From Komarekiella delphini-convector SJRDD-AB1 (GTDB lineage Bacteria > Cyanobacteriota > Cyanobacteriia > Cyanobacteriales > Nostocaceae), in contig NZ_VJXY01000018.1 in assembly GCF_014831675.1 (NCBI RefSeq), positions 62,001-126,000 on the forward strand: a DNA stretch of 64,000 bases. The letters run 5' to 3'. This document shows positions 46,238 through 56,029 of this stretch, piece after piece. Within the stretch, counting starts at the first letter, position 1, and every line of letters starts with the position of its first letter. Both the position numbers and the translations under genes were made by a program. The notes beneath the pieces are model-generated. The model ran no database searches, was not told where the DNA came from, and saw only the letters and a program-made list of their open reading frames with translations.

Positions 46238-46498
46238 TTATTTTTCTAAGCGAACTGCATACCACTGCAAATATTGCCCAGGGCCAACATCTAACTCGCA
46301 ACTGGTGTCAAGTAAATATTGTGCTTGGGCTTCTACAGCATTAAACTTTTGCAAATCTGGTGGCAAATCTTGAAATTTGAGTTGTTGAAGAATTTTTTTG
46401 AGCTTTTCTAATAACTCTGTTGCTGTCAAAAATTGTTCTGGTTGGTTTGTTTCTAAGACGACAAACACATCCTGTTGATACATTAAGGGATCTGGCAT
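46238..46498 (-). CDS. CRR7-like protein (chlororespiratory reduction 7)
   Basis: 86 residues, soluble. The whole sequence (start MPDPLMYQQDVFVVLETNQ, end PGQYLQWYAVRLEK) fits my memory of the cyanobacterial homologue of plant CRR7, a factor linked to NDH-1 (cyclic electron flow) assembly. It would act at the cytoplasmic side of the thylakoid. The match is from memory, without alignment. Confidence 0.72.
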   Translation of the reverse strand: MPDPLMYQQDVFVVLETNQPEQFLTATELLEKLKKILQQLKFQDLPPDLQKFNAVEAQAQYLLDTSCELDVGPGQYLQWYAVRLEK

Positions 46499-47629
46499 TT
46501 AGGAAATCTGGTAAATGTCAATAGACTTTCATTTTCCGAAAATCTTGTTATAGCAGTCAAAGTATAGGTTAGGACAATGTTGATTGCTCAAAGCCTTGAA
46601 TTACTTGGATTTCTAATCAGCACTCAGCACTTTGCTATACGTGCCAATTTTTTACTGTTTTCGCATATTAATACGACAATCTCGTGTGTTCTTCAATAAT
46701 AAATTAATTATAAGTCTTATGAGCCAATCATAATAATCTTAATTTAGCATTTATGCATTTATGGATTAGATTTAGATTATTTTAACTACCTGATTTGGAT
46801 AAAAAAGTTGCCTATCTTTTTTACCACAGATATGTATATATTATTGAATACAGTTAAGGATTTTTACTTAGCGTATTAAACCTAAAATCAAAAATAAACT
46901 TCTGTCTTCAGGTATATCTTCACCTTATGTAATTATTTTCAACCCTGATACGTCTTACCAAATCGGTTGATTTAGTCAAGTTAAGTTATACCATTTAACT
47001 GGGTTAAGTTTAGTAATATTAGCAGTATTGAGTATCTCGTTATAGCAACGCAGTAATAGCTTTGCCCCATATTATTTAATTTTAAAACTATGACAGAACT
47101 AAATAATTAAGCTGGCTATTTGAAGTTTTCAATAACATTGCAAGATAATTGCAATTTCACTATGTGACTGGGGAATGATAAAACTAACATTTCATACTAC
47201 ATACCATAGCTAAAAAAAAGTAAAATTTACCTTTGTATTTTAAATACACTCGTCTATGAAGCCTATTTATCTGGCGCTTGTTTGGCTCAAAATCGAGCAG
47301 TCTATTGTCAGAAAAAGTTTGTTGTGAAGCAAGACATACTTTTTGTTCAAGTTCTGAAATTGCTCAGTAACAAATAGCCTCCATACGATCGCTTCCAACG
47401 GGCACTATGCGCCATCGCAGCACAGCTTTCTTTCAGGATAATTCTGAAAGTCGTCACTAGTTTCACACGCAACACATCTTTTGTTCACATCTCTCCTGCC
47501 AAATTGCGCGTCAAGTGCGAGTTTAATAGCTGCAATAAAACTATTGCTCACAGGCAATTTGGCTACGGATGCAAGGTTTTTTCTGGCTTCCCCCTACCCA
47601 ATACTTTCATTTTCTGTGGAACGCAACTC
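46499..47629. other. Long intergenic region before the REC-GGDEF gene
   Basis: About 1.1 kb of AT-rich sequence. A 7-bp stem CTTTCAG / CTGAAAG lies at 47430-47450. An in-frame upstream extension of the REC-GGDEF gene, starting with TTG at 47504, exists but looks non-coding. Nothing else was recognised. Confidence 0.4.
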
Positions 47630-48652
47630 ATGTCAGGCATAAGCCCATTTTCTCTTTCCAAGCAACCTCCTGTGATTCTAGTGGCTGATGATGACAAGAC
47701 CATCCGACTACTGTTGCGTAAAGCTATGGAAAAAGAAGGCTATCGGGTAGTCGAGGTTTCTGATGGTAAGCAGTGTTTAGATGCTTACGAGACTGTTAAA
47801 CCAGATATAGTTTTGCTAGATGCTGTCATGCCGGAAATGGATGGCTTTAGCTGCTGTAAGCAGTTACTCCAGATTGCCAGAAACAATTTAATCTCAGCAC
47901 TGGCAACGTTTGATACTGACTCTGCCATTGGTAGTACTGTAATCTCAAAATTATGGGAGCGTACTCCCATATTGATGATCACTAGTTTAAATGATGAAGA
48001 GTCTGTAGACCGCGCGTTTGAAGCAGGAGCAACCGATTACATCACCAAGCCAATTCACTGGGCAGTGCTGCGCCAGCGGTTGCGCCGACTACTGCAACAA
48101 GCGCAAGTATACAAACAGTTAGAGGCAGCAAACCAAGCCTTACAACACCTTGCAAACGTAGATGGTTTAACTGGGTTAGCTAATCGTCGCCGCTTTGACG
48201 ATTATCTCAATACTCAGTGGATTAATCTGGCACAAGAGGAATCTCCTCTATCGCTGATTTTGTGTGATATCGACTTTTTCAAATTTTATAATGATAGATA
48301 CGGACATCCTGCTGGGGATATTTGCTTACAACAAGTGGGTGCTGTCTTAAACCGTAAGGCGCAGAAACATCAAGACTTACTAGCGCGTTATGGCGGCGAA
48401 GAATTTGCTGTGATTATGCCAAACACCCATGCATCTGGTGCGCTTCACGTTGCCACAGCGATGCAAGCAGCAGTAAGAGATTTGCAAATTGTTCATCACG
48501 GATCTGCTGTTAGTCAGTATGTGACTTTGAGTATGGGAGTGGCAACCGTTATTCCCACTTGGGAATCCTCACCTTCCGATTTAATTGTGGGGGCGGATAA
48601 GGCACTCTATCGAGCAAAAGCCGAGGGACGCGATCGCATTGTCTCAAGCTAA
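47630..48652 (+). CDS. REC-GGDEF diguanylate cyclase
   Basis: About 340 residues from the ATG at 47630. The receiver domain has VADDDKTIR, phospho-Asp in IVLLDAVMPEMDG and the late Lys in YITKPIHW. About 20 extra residues between beta3 and beta4 (ARNNLISALATFDTDSAIGS) enlarge it. After a coiled linker comes GGDEF: DGLTGLANRRRFDDYL, CDIDFFKFYNDRYGH and active motif RYGGEEF. The inhibitory site RxxD is KHQD here, so product inhibition may be weaker. The product is c-di-GMP. It is convergent with sasA, 25 bp apart. Confidence 0.93.
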   Translation: MSGISPFSLSKQPPVILVADDDKTIRLLLRKAMEKEGYRVVEVSDGKQCLDAYETVKPDIVLLDAVMPEMDGFSCCKQLLQIARNNLISALATFDTDSAIGSTVISKLWERTPILMITSLNDEESVDRAFEAGATDYITKPIHWAVLRQRLRRLLQQAQVYKQLEAANQALQHLANVDGLTGLANRRRFDDYLNTQWINLAQEESPLSLILCDIDFFKFYNDRYGHPAGDICLQQVGAVLNRKAQKHQDLLARYGGEEFAVIMPNTHASGALHVATAMQAAVRDLQIVHHGSAVSQYVTLSMGVATVIPTWESSPSDLIVGADKALYRAKAEGRDRIVSS

Positions 48653-48677
48653 GATATCATTTGTCTTTGACTCTTGA

Positions 48678-49865
48678 CTAAGACGGGTAAACTGGCAATG
48701 TGAAGTGGAACCATGCTCCGCCATAGGGAGCAGTGTCTACCCAAATTTGACCGTAGTGTGCCCTGATAATCCGTTGGCATAAACAAAGACCAATCCCATA
48801 ACCTTCTGTACCTTCATCGCGTTGCAGACGGAAGTGATTTTCAAAGATGTGATCGCAATTTTCTACAGGAATGCCAGGGCCGGAATCGCCAATACTGAAC
48901 TGAACTTTTTGGGTAGTACGATGCAGTCCAGCAACGCTAATTTTCCCGCCTTCTGGCGTGTATTTAATGGCATTGTCCAACAGATTCATCAGTACTTGCC
49001 GTATGCGTTCTGGATCGGCATAGACACAGGGTAAGTCTTTGGGGATATCTGTATCTATATTTTGGGATTTGGCAGTGTAGCGATCGCGCAATTCCTCCAG
49101 TACATCCAGGCAAACTTTACCTAACTCCACTTTTTGTGGTATTATCGGTAGTTCAGTATCATTACCACGACCAACGTGTAAAAGGTCAGTAATCATTCGG
49201 TCAATAGTTTTAGTTTGACTGCGGGCTTGCTTTAATAGATGCGCCGTCATGGCTGGTTTGAGGCGCACAAACTCACCTGTATCTAAATTGTAGTTAGATT
49301 GGAGAGTTTCTATGGCGATTGCGGCAGCAGTTAGCGGATTGCGGAGGTCATGTGCCAGCATCGCTATCACCCGGTCTTTAAACTGTAGCTGCTCTTGAAG
49401 TTTATCTTTTTCCTGTTTCAAGCGAAAAATTTCGTCTGAAAGTCGGATGAATTCGGCGGAAACAGCAACAGAACTGATTGTAGATTTTGGTGATGTTACT
49501 CGGCTATTTTCGTCTATACGTTCTTGTAAATCTTCCTGTAATTTTAAGTAAGCATCTATGGCACTCTGCCAGCGAGGCCACCAGTTTTTCAATTGGGCAA
49601 TTATATTACTACCCGCTAGAATCTGCCGGGGTTCTGGGTGGATTTTGATTAAAGCTGGCGTTGCTATCAATTTAAAGTGTTCAGCCAAGTAGGGTTGTTG
49701 CCCGACATCAATGATTTCAAGTTCAAAACTATACTCAGCCTGCAATTCTTTTAAGTAAGCACGTATTCGTTGTACCTGTTGTCGGGACTTTGGGCGTCCA
49801 TCAACAAACAGCAACAGATGGAGTGGAGCCTCAGAATAGATAGGCTGATCCTGGGAAACTGGCAT
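48678..49865 (-). CDS. sasA: Circadian clock output kinase SasA
   Basis: About 395 residues from the ATG at 49865 (MPVSQDQ). The N-terminal KaiB-like thioredoxin domain (about 15-105, [20 protein letters not shown]) binds KaiC. A histidine kinase follows: phospho-His in [19 protein letters not shown] box [15 protein letters not shown]1 GDSGPGIP and G2 [13 protein letters not shown]. SasA reads the clock state of KaiC and phosphorylates RpaA. There are no kai genes or rpaA in the window, as usual for cyanobacteria. A TTG further upstream would add 9 residues. Confidence 0.95.
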   Translation of the reverse strand: MPVSQDQPIYSEAPLHLLLFVDGRPKSRQQVQRIRAYLKELQAEYSFELEIIDVGQQPYLAEHFKLIATPALIKIHPEPRQILAGSNIIAQLKNWWPRWQSAIDAYLKLQEDLQERIDENSRVTSPKSTISSVAVSAEFIRLSDEIFRLKQEKDKLQEQLQFKDRVIAMLAHDLRNPLTAAAIAIETLQSNYNLDTGEFVRLKPAMTAHLLKQARSQTKTIDRMITDLLHVGRGNDTELPIIPQKVELGKVCLDVLEELRDRYTAKSQNIDTDIPKDLPCVYADPERIRQVLMNLLDNAIKYTPEGGKISVAGLHRTTQKVQFSIGDSGPGIPVENCDHIFENHFRLQRDEGTEGYGIGLCLCQRIIRAHYGQIWVDTAPYGGAWFHFTLPVYPS

Positions 49866-50932
49866 GTATTCGTGTTTCAGCACTGGTAACAACCCGGCGA
49901 CGCTTACGGAAAGTAAAATGGACTAACGTTTGTCGATGGTCGTTCTTTGTTCTCAATTTAATATCTATTTTAGATTTTTCATACTCTTATACAATCTGTG
50001 TTTTTGACATCAAGGTATCTTTATGCACCGTGAGAGTTAATTCTTCCATAAACATTCCCCCTTAACTAAGCGATTGACTAAGCCACAAGCACAAATTTAC
50101 TGCTTTTTGTCTGCTTCTAGCCAATAATTGCTAGAGCTGGCTCCAGTAATAGATTGGTTATTATCTTAGCGGGTTGAGTTCTTGACTAAAGCACAAGTAG
50201 GATTTCTCCCAAAAACTCAATTTATAGATTCGAGAGAAATTGCTGCGACACTTGACCGCTTTGCCTATGACCTCGATTTCTAAGAGTGCAAGCTCACGTT
50301 AAATGCCTGTAATTGCCTAAAACTGACATTTTTTGCGTATTGCTTTATTCAGATTACCATTCTCAGATGAACAGTCTCTAGAATTGATCGCAAGCTAGCG
50401 TTAGAAAACGTTATCTATAATTTCCCTCCTTGGATGAGGCTAAGGCGGGATTTATTCTTAGTCTATCACTTTAGGTAGTTGGCGATCGCTTCTAGTTAGT
50501 GCATTAAGCAGTAGATGACAGCCATACCCTTCTTTGGCGAGTTTTCAATCGTTCTCGCATCCCAAATTTAAGATTTAGATCACTCTACCTTAATCAGCAA
50601 AACCTTACAACTTATGTATAGTAAGCTTTTTAGGTTTATTTATAATTTTTTTCTGCAAATGTTACTTTAGCGAAATTTTAGGGAACTCTATAAATAAGCA
50701 TGGGAATTATCAAGACCTAATAGCTGTAGACCAAAGACAATACGGTAGCTTTTGCTACCGTTTACTCATTTTTATAGATCCTTTTATCCATAGGTAAATT
50801 TTTTGAGTATACCGAGGTTATTTACTTAATTAAGTAAATAAGTATCAATAAACTTCAGTTTTATACTTAATAATCAAAACTAAACCATTAATTTACATTA
50901 TTAATAAAGATATTTAAATAGTCTATTTACGT
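49866..50932. other. Long intergenic region upstream of sasA and the GT4 gene
   Basis: About 1.07 kb between divergent genes. It holds one short coding-like stretch (50182-50283, TTG start, 33 codons ending IAATLDRFAYDLDF) and one hairpin (50742-50761, see separate entry). The rest looks non-coding and AT-rich. Confidence 0.4.
50742..50761 (+). terminator. Hairpin, possible small-RNA terminator
   Basis: ACGGTAGC / GCTACCGT, a perfect 8-bp stem with a TTTT loop, is followed by TTTACTCATTTTT. It lies far from any gene end, so it could close a small RNA that starts somewhere in the preceding 100-200 bp. No promoter could be assigned. Confidence 0.35.
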
Positions 50933-52048
50933 ATGAAGCTTTTAATTCAGCATCGTCATTCTGACAACGAAATTGCTGGTGTTTTAACTTATATTTATTC
51001 TATTATCCCAGAACTTGAAACCAGAGGAACTGAAATTAAAACTATTTCCACCAAACAAGATAATTTCATCAAATGGTTGAGCTATATTGTCTGGGCTGAT
51101 ATAGTTCACATGAACTCAAATAACTTAGTTTTTGCGATGCTTTGCAAAGCGTTGGGTAAAAAGATAGTTATTAAATATCATTATTCTTTTTATCATACAA
51201 CGCATATTAATTATGAGAAGATGACGTTTGGCAGACGTCTGCAAGCAGAATTAAAGCACACATTACCTAAAGCTAACTATCCTTTAAAATGGAAATTGTA
51301 TACTGCCGTAAAATGGATGCGACTAGCTATCCGGCTTTGTACTGCATTAATAGCTGATTATCATACAGCTTGTAGTAATTTTTTGGCCGAATCTAGCGCC
51401 TTTCCTTGGTTAGTAGAGACTTTATATAATCCCATAGAAATTAACCAAAAAAACCAGCCAGAGGATCAAAAACTATTATCTAATCCATATAAATTTGTTT
51501 TTGTCGGCAGATTAGATGGAAGTAAGGGAGTTGATATTTTATTGAAAGCAGTGCGAATTTTGAAAGACGAAAATCAGGAATTTGAAGTTTTAATAATTGG
51601 TAACGGAATACAAGCTAGTGAATTGAAACAGCTAGCATCTGATTTAGGGATTTTAAGTTACGTTAGTTTTTTGGGTCAACTTCCTAATCAAGAAGCACTT
51701 GTAAAAGTTCAGGATGCGCTAGCTTTGGTCGCTCCTTCTCGCTGGCAAGAACCAGCAGGTTACGTAGTGTTAGAAGCCTCTAGCGTTCAAACCTGCTCCA
51801 TTGTCTCAAAGATGGGAGGATTGCCAGAAGTTGCTGGGCCACACAGCCTATTTTTTGAAAATGAAGACGCAGAAGGATTAGCCAGTTGTATGAGATACTG
51901 CCTGAATAATCCAGATGAAGCAATTAAGCGCGGTTTCCAGTCCAGTCAATATGTCGCCGAGAATTTTTCTCCAGCCCGTGCTGCTACTCAACTGCTGGAG
52001 ATTTGCTGTAAACTCAGCCCTAAGCTATTAGCAAAAACTTATAGATAG
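50933..52048 (+). CDS. GT4 family glycosyltransferase
   Basis: 371 residues. The C-terminal Rossmann domain has the GT4 donor-binding features KFVFVGRLDGSKGVDILLKA, then APSRWQEPAGYVVLEASS (the E-x7-E-like motif) and GGLPEVAG. There is no signal peptide. Codon use and base composition are AT-rich for the first half. It is preceded by a 1-kb gap and followed by an SLH lipoprotein gene at 60 bp. Likely role: cytosolic glycosyl transfer to an exopolysaccharide or glycolipid precursor. Confidence 0.88.
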   Translation: MKLLIQHRHSDNEIAGVLTYIYSIIPELETRGTEIKTISTKQDNFIKWLSYIVWADIVHMNSNNLVFAMLCKALGKKIVIKYHYSFYHTTHINYEKMTFGRRLQAELKHTLPKANYPLKWKLYTAVKWMRLAIRLCTALIADYHTACSNFLAESSAFPWLVETLYNPIEINQKNQPEDQKLLSNPYKFVFVGRLDGSKGVDILLKAVRILKDENQEFEVLIIGNGIQASELKQLASDLGILSYVSFLGQLPNQEALVKVQDALALVAPSRWQEPAGYVVLEASSVQTCSIVSKMGGLPEVAGPHSLFFENEDAEGLASCMRYCLNNPDEAIKRGFQSSQYVAENFSPARAATQLLEICCKLSPKLLAKTYR

Positions 52049-52109
52049 GCAAATTAAATTTCGACAGTCTGCGCTAGGGTAGGAATTGAAACTCAATTTG
52101 TGATTTCCT

Positions 52110-53495
52110 GTGCTTCCCTGTAAACGTCCAGCTGTCTTTCTGAGTTTAGCTGTTTTACTCACTTCGTTAACAGCTTGTGCTAACAGTCCAGTTGCCAAAA
52201 ACCTTGAGCAGTCTTTGGCAGCAGATCCGCAACTCCAAAATAACCCAATTGTTTTTGGGGAAGCTAAAGGTAACAAACCACAAGCACAGCAAAACGAATC
52301 AATGGTTCAGTTGCCGGCTGATTTTCCCAAAGATATCCCGTTATATCCCAATGCCAAGCTAGAGGAAGTTACGCCTACTAACGGCTCAGAAAATACAATA
52401 TCAACTCGCTGGCTAAGTTCTGATCCCAGCAATTTTATTGCCGACTTTTATCGTAGCCAGTTTCAGACAAATAACTGGCAGATTTTGCAACAACCAACAG
52501 ATGAAGCAGGAGGTACTTTTGAAGCACGTCGCAACGATTTGCTATTGAAAGTTTCTATTCAGCCACAATCAGTCACCAACGCTACACCCAATCAACCTCA
52601 AACGGCTACTGAATTACGGATTGAGTACGCACCAAATAGTACAGTAACGATACAACCGACAAATCCTAACGAAACTACTAGCGAAATTCCCAAACCAGGA
52701 GATTCGCAGTTTATTGGCCCGGTGTCACCCACAAACTTGGCAGCACAGCCAGGAAACACATCTGGTAGCCAAACAACCCCTACGACTACATCTGCTCAAG
52801 AATTTAACGATCTGAATAAAGCACCAGAAGAATGGCGGCAATACGTCCAAGACTTAGCTGCATTAGGTGTTTTATCTATAGAATCACAGCCTACTAAGAG
52901 TAACATCGCCACAACTAACCAGTTTGAACCCAGTAAGATCGTTACTCGTCGGGAATATGCCCGTTGGCTGGTTGCTGCTAATAATGCTATGTATGCTAGT
53001 AATCCAGCTAAACAAATTCGCTTGGCATTAGAAAGCACTCAACCAGCTTTTAGTGATGTGTCGAAAACTGATCCTGATTTTCGAGTAATTCAGGGATTAG
53101 CCGAAGCTGGGTTAATTCCTAGTCCTTTGTCTGGAGATTCTACAACAGTTTTGTTTCGTCCTGATGCACCCTTAACACGTGAGCAATTGCTGCTGTGGAA
53201 ATTACCTCTGGATACTCGCCAAGCTTTACCTTCTGCCAACTTAGATGCGGTTAAGCAAACCTGGGGTTTCCAAGATGCGGGAAAAATTGATCCCAAGGCT
53301 TTGAGAGCAGTTTTGGCTGATTTCCAAAATGCCGAACAATCAAATATTCGGCGGGTATTTGGCTATACAACGCTGTTTCAACCCAAAAAGCCAGTAACTC
53401 GTGCTGAAGCGGCTGCGGCTTTGTGGTACTTTGGCACTCAGGGTGAGGGTGTATCGGCTGCTGAAGCTTTAAAGTTAAAGCGATCGCAAACCTAA
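52110..53495 (+). CDS. SLH-domain lipoprotein
   Basis: 461 residues from a GTG start. The lipobox LTSLTAC puts the lipidated Cys at residue 23. A linker region at about 60-240 is rich in Thr, Pro and Asn (for example SGSQTTPTTTSAQEFND). The C-terminal half has S-layer-homology-like units around PEEWRQYVQDLAALGVL, FRPDAPLTREQLLLWKL and QPKKPVTRAEAAAALWYFG. SLH units bind peptidoglycan-linked glycans. It is probably held in the outer or inner membrane and touches the wall. Confidence 0.85.
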   Translation: MLPCKRPAVFLSLAVLLTSLTACANSPVAKNLEQSLAADPQLQNNPIVFGEAKGNKPQAQQNESMVQLPADFPKDIPLYPNAKLEEVTPTNGSENTISTRWLSSDPSNFIADFYRSQFQTNNWQILQQPTDEAGGTFEARRNDLLLKVSIQPQSVTNATPNQPQTATELRIEYAPNSTVTIQPTNPNETTSEIPKPGDSQFIGPVSPTNLAAQPGNTSGSQTTPTTTSAQEFNDLNKAPEEWRQYVQDLAALGVLSIESQPTKSNIATTNQFEPSKIVTRREYARWLVAANNAMYASNPAKQIRLALESTQPAFSDVSKTDPDFRVIQGLAEAGLIPSPLSGDSTTVLFRPDAPLTREQLLLWKLPLDTRQALPSANLDAVKQTWGFQDAGKIDPKALRAVLADFQNAEQSNIRRVFGYTTLFQPKKPVTRAEAAAALWYFGTQGEGVSAAEALKLKRSQT

Positions 53496-53544
53496 GTCTA
53501 TTACGTTCAATAGGTAATTATTGATTTTTCAAATTAATACATTG

Positions 53545-54585
53545 ATGCGGGATTACGATCGCTTGTTTCAAACTATTGAAGAATTGGTAATGCACCATTC
53601 TCCTAGTGGTGCAGAAGCCGAAATTAACCAGTTGTTATTACAGCGATTTACAGATCTGGGTGTAGAAGTTTGGTGCGATCGCGCTGATAATATTATTGCG
53701 AAAATTCCTGGCAAAAATCCAGACAGAGCGATCGCGATTACAGCTCATAAAGACGAAATTGGCGCAATTGTCAAAACTCTTGGCGATGAAGGTCGTGTCG
53801 AAGTCCGTAAGCTAGGTGGTTCTTACCCTTGGGTTTATGGTGAAGGCGTTGTAGATTTACTAGGAGATCACGAAACTATTAGTGGCATTCTCAGCTTTGG
53901 TTCGCGCCACGTTTCCCATGAATCCCCCCAAAAAGTTCAGCAGGAAGATACCCCTGTTAAATGGGAAAATGCTTGGATTGAAACAAAACTCTCTACCACA
54001 GAACTAGAAGCTGCGGGTATTCGACCCGGAACGAGAATGGTGATTGGCAAGCATCGCAAGCTGCCAATTAGGCTAAAAGATCATATCGCCAGTTACACTC
54101 TAGATAACAAAGCTTCTGTTGCGATTCTGCTTGGATTAACTCCAAGCCTGAAGCCAGTTGTTGATGTTTATCTAGTAGCATCAGCAAAAGAAGAAGTGGG
54201 AGCAATTGGGGCGCTGTTTTTTACTCAAAACCAGCGTTTGGATGCTTTGATTGCTTTAGAAATTTGTCCGCTATCCACCGAATACCCAATTGAAGACGGC
54301 AAAAATCCTGTGCTTCTTTATCAGGACGCCTATGGTATTTACGATGAGAATTTGAATGGACAACTACGCCATTGTGCTAAAAATCTAGATATGCCAGTAC
54401 AGTTAGCAACCTTGAGTGGATTTGGTAGCGACGCATCGATTGCTATGAAGTTTGGTCATGTTGCTCGTGCTGCTTGTTTAGCATTTCCTACACAAAATAC
54501 GCATGGCTATGAAATTGCTCATTTAGGAGCGATCGCTAACTGTATCGATTTGTTAAAAGCTTTCTGCGAAACTGAGTTTGAGTGA
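53545..54585 (+). CDS. M42-family metallo-aminopeptidase
   Basis: About 346 residues from the ATG at 53545 (MRDYDRLFQTIEELVMHHSPSG). Conserved metal ligands of the M42/M28 fold: ITAHKDEIGAIVK, the bridging Asp in YTLDNKASVAI, catalytic Glu in ASAKEEVGAIGA, and His near the end in NTHGYEIAHL. It is a cytosolic peptidase of the glutamyl aminopeptidase/endoglucanase-M type. The upstream TTG at 53521 is a weaker start. Confidence 0.9.
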   Translation: MRDYDRLFQTIEELVMHHSPSGAEAEINQLLLQRFTDLGVEVWCDRADNIIAKIPGKNPDRAIAITAHKDEIGAIVKTLGDEGRVEVRKLGGSYPWVYGEGVVDLLGDHETISGILSFGSRHVSHESPQKVQQEDTPVKWENAWIETKLSTTELEAAGIRPGTRMVIGKHRKLPIRLKDHIASYTLDNKASVAILLGLTPSLKPVVDVYLVASAKEEVGAIGALFFTQNQRLDALIALEICPLSTEYPIEDGKNPVLLYQDAYGIYDENLNGQLRHCAKNLDMPVQLATLSGFGSDASIAMKFGHVARAACLAFPTQNTHGYEIAHLGAIANCIDLLKAFCETEFE

Positions 54586-54621
54586 TAATTCGAGGCTTTC
54601 ACTCCAAAGAGCGATCGCATA

Positions 54622-54699
54622 TCAACCCAAAATAACCAGAAAAAGGTTTTGCAAAGTCTGAAGGTCTAGCTCCTCAAGTCGCTCTAACTTTTTAATCAC
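54622..54699 (-). pseudogene. Possible remnant of a small gene (part 2)
   Basis: A 25-codon GTG-start ORF (MIKKLERLEELDLQTLQ) directly continues the fragment at 54710-54769. Its coding character is helical. It may be a fragment of one decayed gene with the preceding ORF, or a separate small peptide. Confidence 0.3.
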
Positions 54700-54709
54700 C
54701 TTGTTTTAC

Positions 54710-54769
54710 TCATTGGCCAAGATGATATTTGGGTGGTGTCCATCCGGTTGGTAGGTTAATTGTGTTCAT
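54710..54769 (-). pseudogene. Possible remnant of a small gene (part 1)
   Basis: A 19-codon ORF beginning MNTINLPTGWTPPKYHLGQ and then a stop. After the stop the same frame continues with VKQGD. Both look like the N-terminus of a small cyanobacterial protein broken by a stop codon. The reading is from pattern memory only. Confidence 0.35.
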
Positions 54770-54903
54770 GGTATTTTTGTGGAGTGAAGTGAAATCAAAT
54801 GATGTTGATTACTTACTTTAGGTAGTGAATTAACTTTTTGTGGCAAAATAAAAGCGTTGATCTGCAAACAAAACGCTTTTGAAAACGTAAACAAAGGTTG
54901 TTC

Positions 54904-55098
54904 TTAGCTTTGACTTTGCCGCCTTAGTAACTCACCAATCAAAACTTGGCAGCGCTTGCTGGACTCGTAAGCTTGTCGCATCAAGGTTCTGTTTTGTTCT
55001 CGGTCTGTGTCAAAGACTTGAATGGCTTGGCGACTGTAGTCTGCTGCTTGCTTCCCAAGCTCTTTAATTCGAGCTTTTAACTCAACGTTTGTCTTCAT
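54904..55098 (-). CDS. Small helical protein, second gene of a coupled pair
   Basis: 64 residues, helical and charged, with many Lys, Arg and Gln. Its ATG overlaps the stop of the upstream gene by one base, and GGAGG is 4 bases before it. It may be part of a mobile or accessory cassette. No domain recognised. Confidence 0.6.
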   Translation of the reverse strand: MKTNVELKARIKELGKQAADYSRQAIQVFDTDREQNRTLMRQAYESSKRCQVLIGELLRRQSQS

Positions 55099-55295
55099 TA
55101 ACCCTCCAATTCAGAAATCAGAATATCCAGGTTTTCCGCTTCTACATAAAGTTTATCGGCTATGCTTTGAAGTAAGCTAGCATCTGGCAAGTCATCGTTG
55201 TCCAATGCAGTTTGAGCGACCGTGTACAACTCTTCAATCAGGGATTGCATCCGTCTATGTGCAATTCTTAATGCTGTAAGAGTGGTTGGATTCAT
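55098..55295 (-). CDS. Small helical protein, first gene of a coupled pair
   Basis: 65 residues, all helix and slightly acidic (LIEELYTVAQTALDNDDLPD). The ATG start at 55295 is followed by translational coupling to the next gene (TAATG overlap). No domain recognised; the pair may be regulators or adaptors, but nothing shows this. Confidence 0.6.
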   Translation of the reverse strand: MNPTTLTALRIAHRRMQSLIEELYTVAQTALDNDDLPDASLLQSIADKLYVEAENLDILISELEG

Positions 55296-55346
55296 ATTTA
55301 TTTTTCTAATCCTACCTCTTGGCTGTGCATCCTTCCAAGACTTCCT

Positions 55347-55796
55347 CTAGGATTTACGATTCCGGCTACTTGTCCCGGGGTCATTAAGCAAATACGCTCG
55401 TATTTGTTCAGATGCCAAAGTAAAAGCTGTTTTTTCTGCATCTGTTTTGGCTCCCCAGAATATTGCTTGCTTTCCTTTTACCCCTTCTATGGGACGGCTA
55501 AACTTTATGGGATTAGCCAAACGGTAAACGTAATTTTCTGGAGAACCAACACAACTGGCGATTTTTACCGCCCCAATTATTGCACCGCGCTTGACTGTTG
55601 TCGGGTCGATGCCATAATCAGCAAAATAATCATCACTTTGTTTTGACTGAGAAGCGTGTATTAGCACCCATCCTCTACGAGTTGTCGGTTGTGATCGGTA
55701 TTCGGCTTCCTTAACGCCTAAGCAGATAGCGTAAGCATGGGGCGCATGGATGCTGATAGCTTTTAGCTTTGGCGGATAGTTTATTTCGACATTCAT
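55347..55796 (-). CDS. ASCH-like domain protein
   Basis: About 150 residues from the ATG at 55796. KAISIHAPHAYAICLGVKEAEYRS followed by RRGWVLIHAS fits the start of an ASCH (PUA-like) domain, with the conserved Gly-x-Lys and Glu-x-Arg pattern. PUA-like domains bind RNA or modified bases. An upstream ATG at 55865 would add 23 hydrophobic residues I consider untranslated. It sits beside the tRNA-Thr gene and the two small coupled genes, which suggests an accessory cassette. Confidence 0.75.
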   Translation of the reverse strand: MNVEINYPPKLKAISIHAPHAYAICLGVKEAEYRSQPTTRRGWVLIHASQSKQSDDYFADYGIDPTTVKRGAIIGAVKIASCVGSPENYVYRLANPIKFSRPIEGVKGKQAIFWGAKTDAEKTAFTLASEQIRAYLLNDPGTSSRNRKS

Positions 55797-55925
55797 AAGC
55801 TGTAAAAACCATGAAAAATGATGCGGTACCAATATAGGCGCGTTTTTAATGGTTTTTGCAAGCATTTATCAAAGTGCTTGATTTATTTATGTCAAACTTG
55901 ACTATTGAGCAATACTTTCATCGAA

Positions 55926-55996
55926 GCCGATGACGGGATTTGAACCCGTGGCCTGCTGATTACGAATCAGCTGCTCTACCACTGAGCCACATCGGC
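55926..55996 (-). tRNA. tRNA-Thr (anticodon CGT)
   Basis: 71 bases on the minus strand folding into a full cloverleaf: acceptor GCCGATG / CATCGGC, D arm GCTC / GAGC, anticodon stem GCTGA / TCAGC with loop TTCGTAA, and T arm ACGGG / CCCGT with loop TTCAAAT. Anticodon CGT reads ACG (Thr). No CCA is encoded. Confidence 0.95.
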
Positions 55997-56029
55997 GTAC
56001 ACAATCTAACAGTATAGCATAATTTACTC

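Noticed and set aside
54904-55295. Coupled pair of small genes considered as a toxin-antitoxin module
   Set aside because: The translational coupling fits, but neither protein shows a toxin or antitoxin fold that I recognise; both are plain helical chains.
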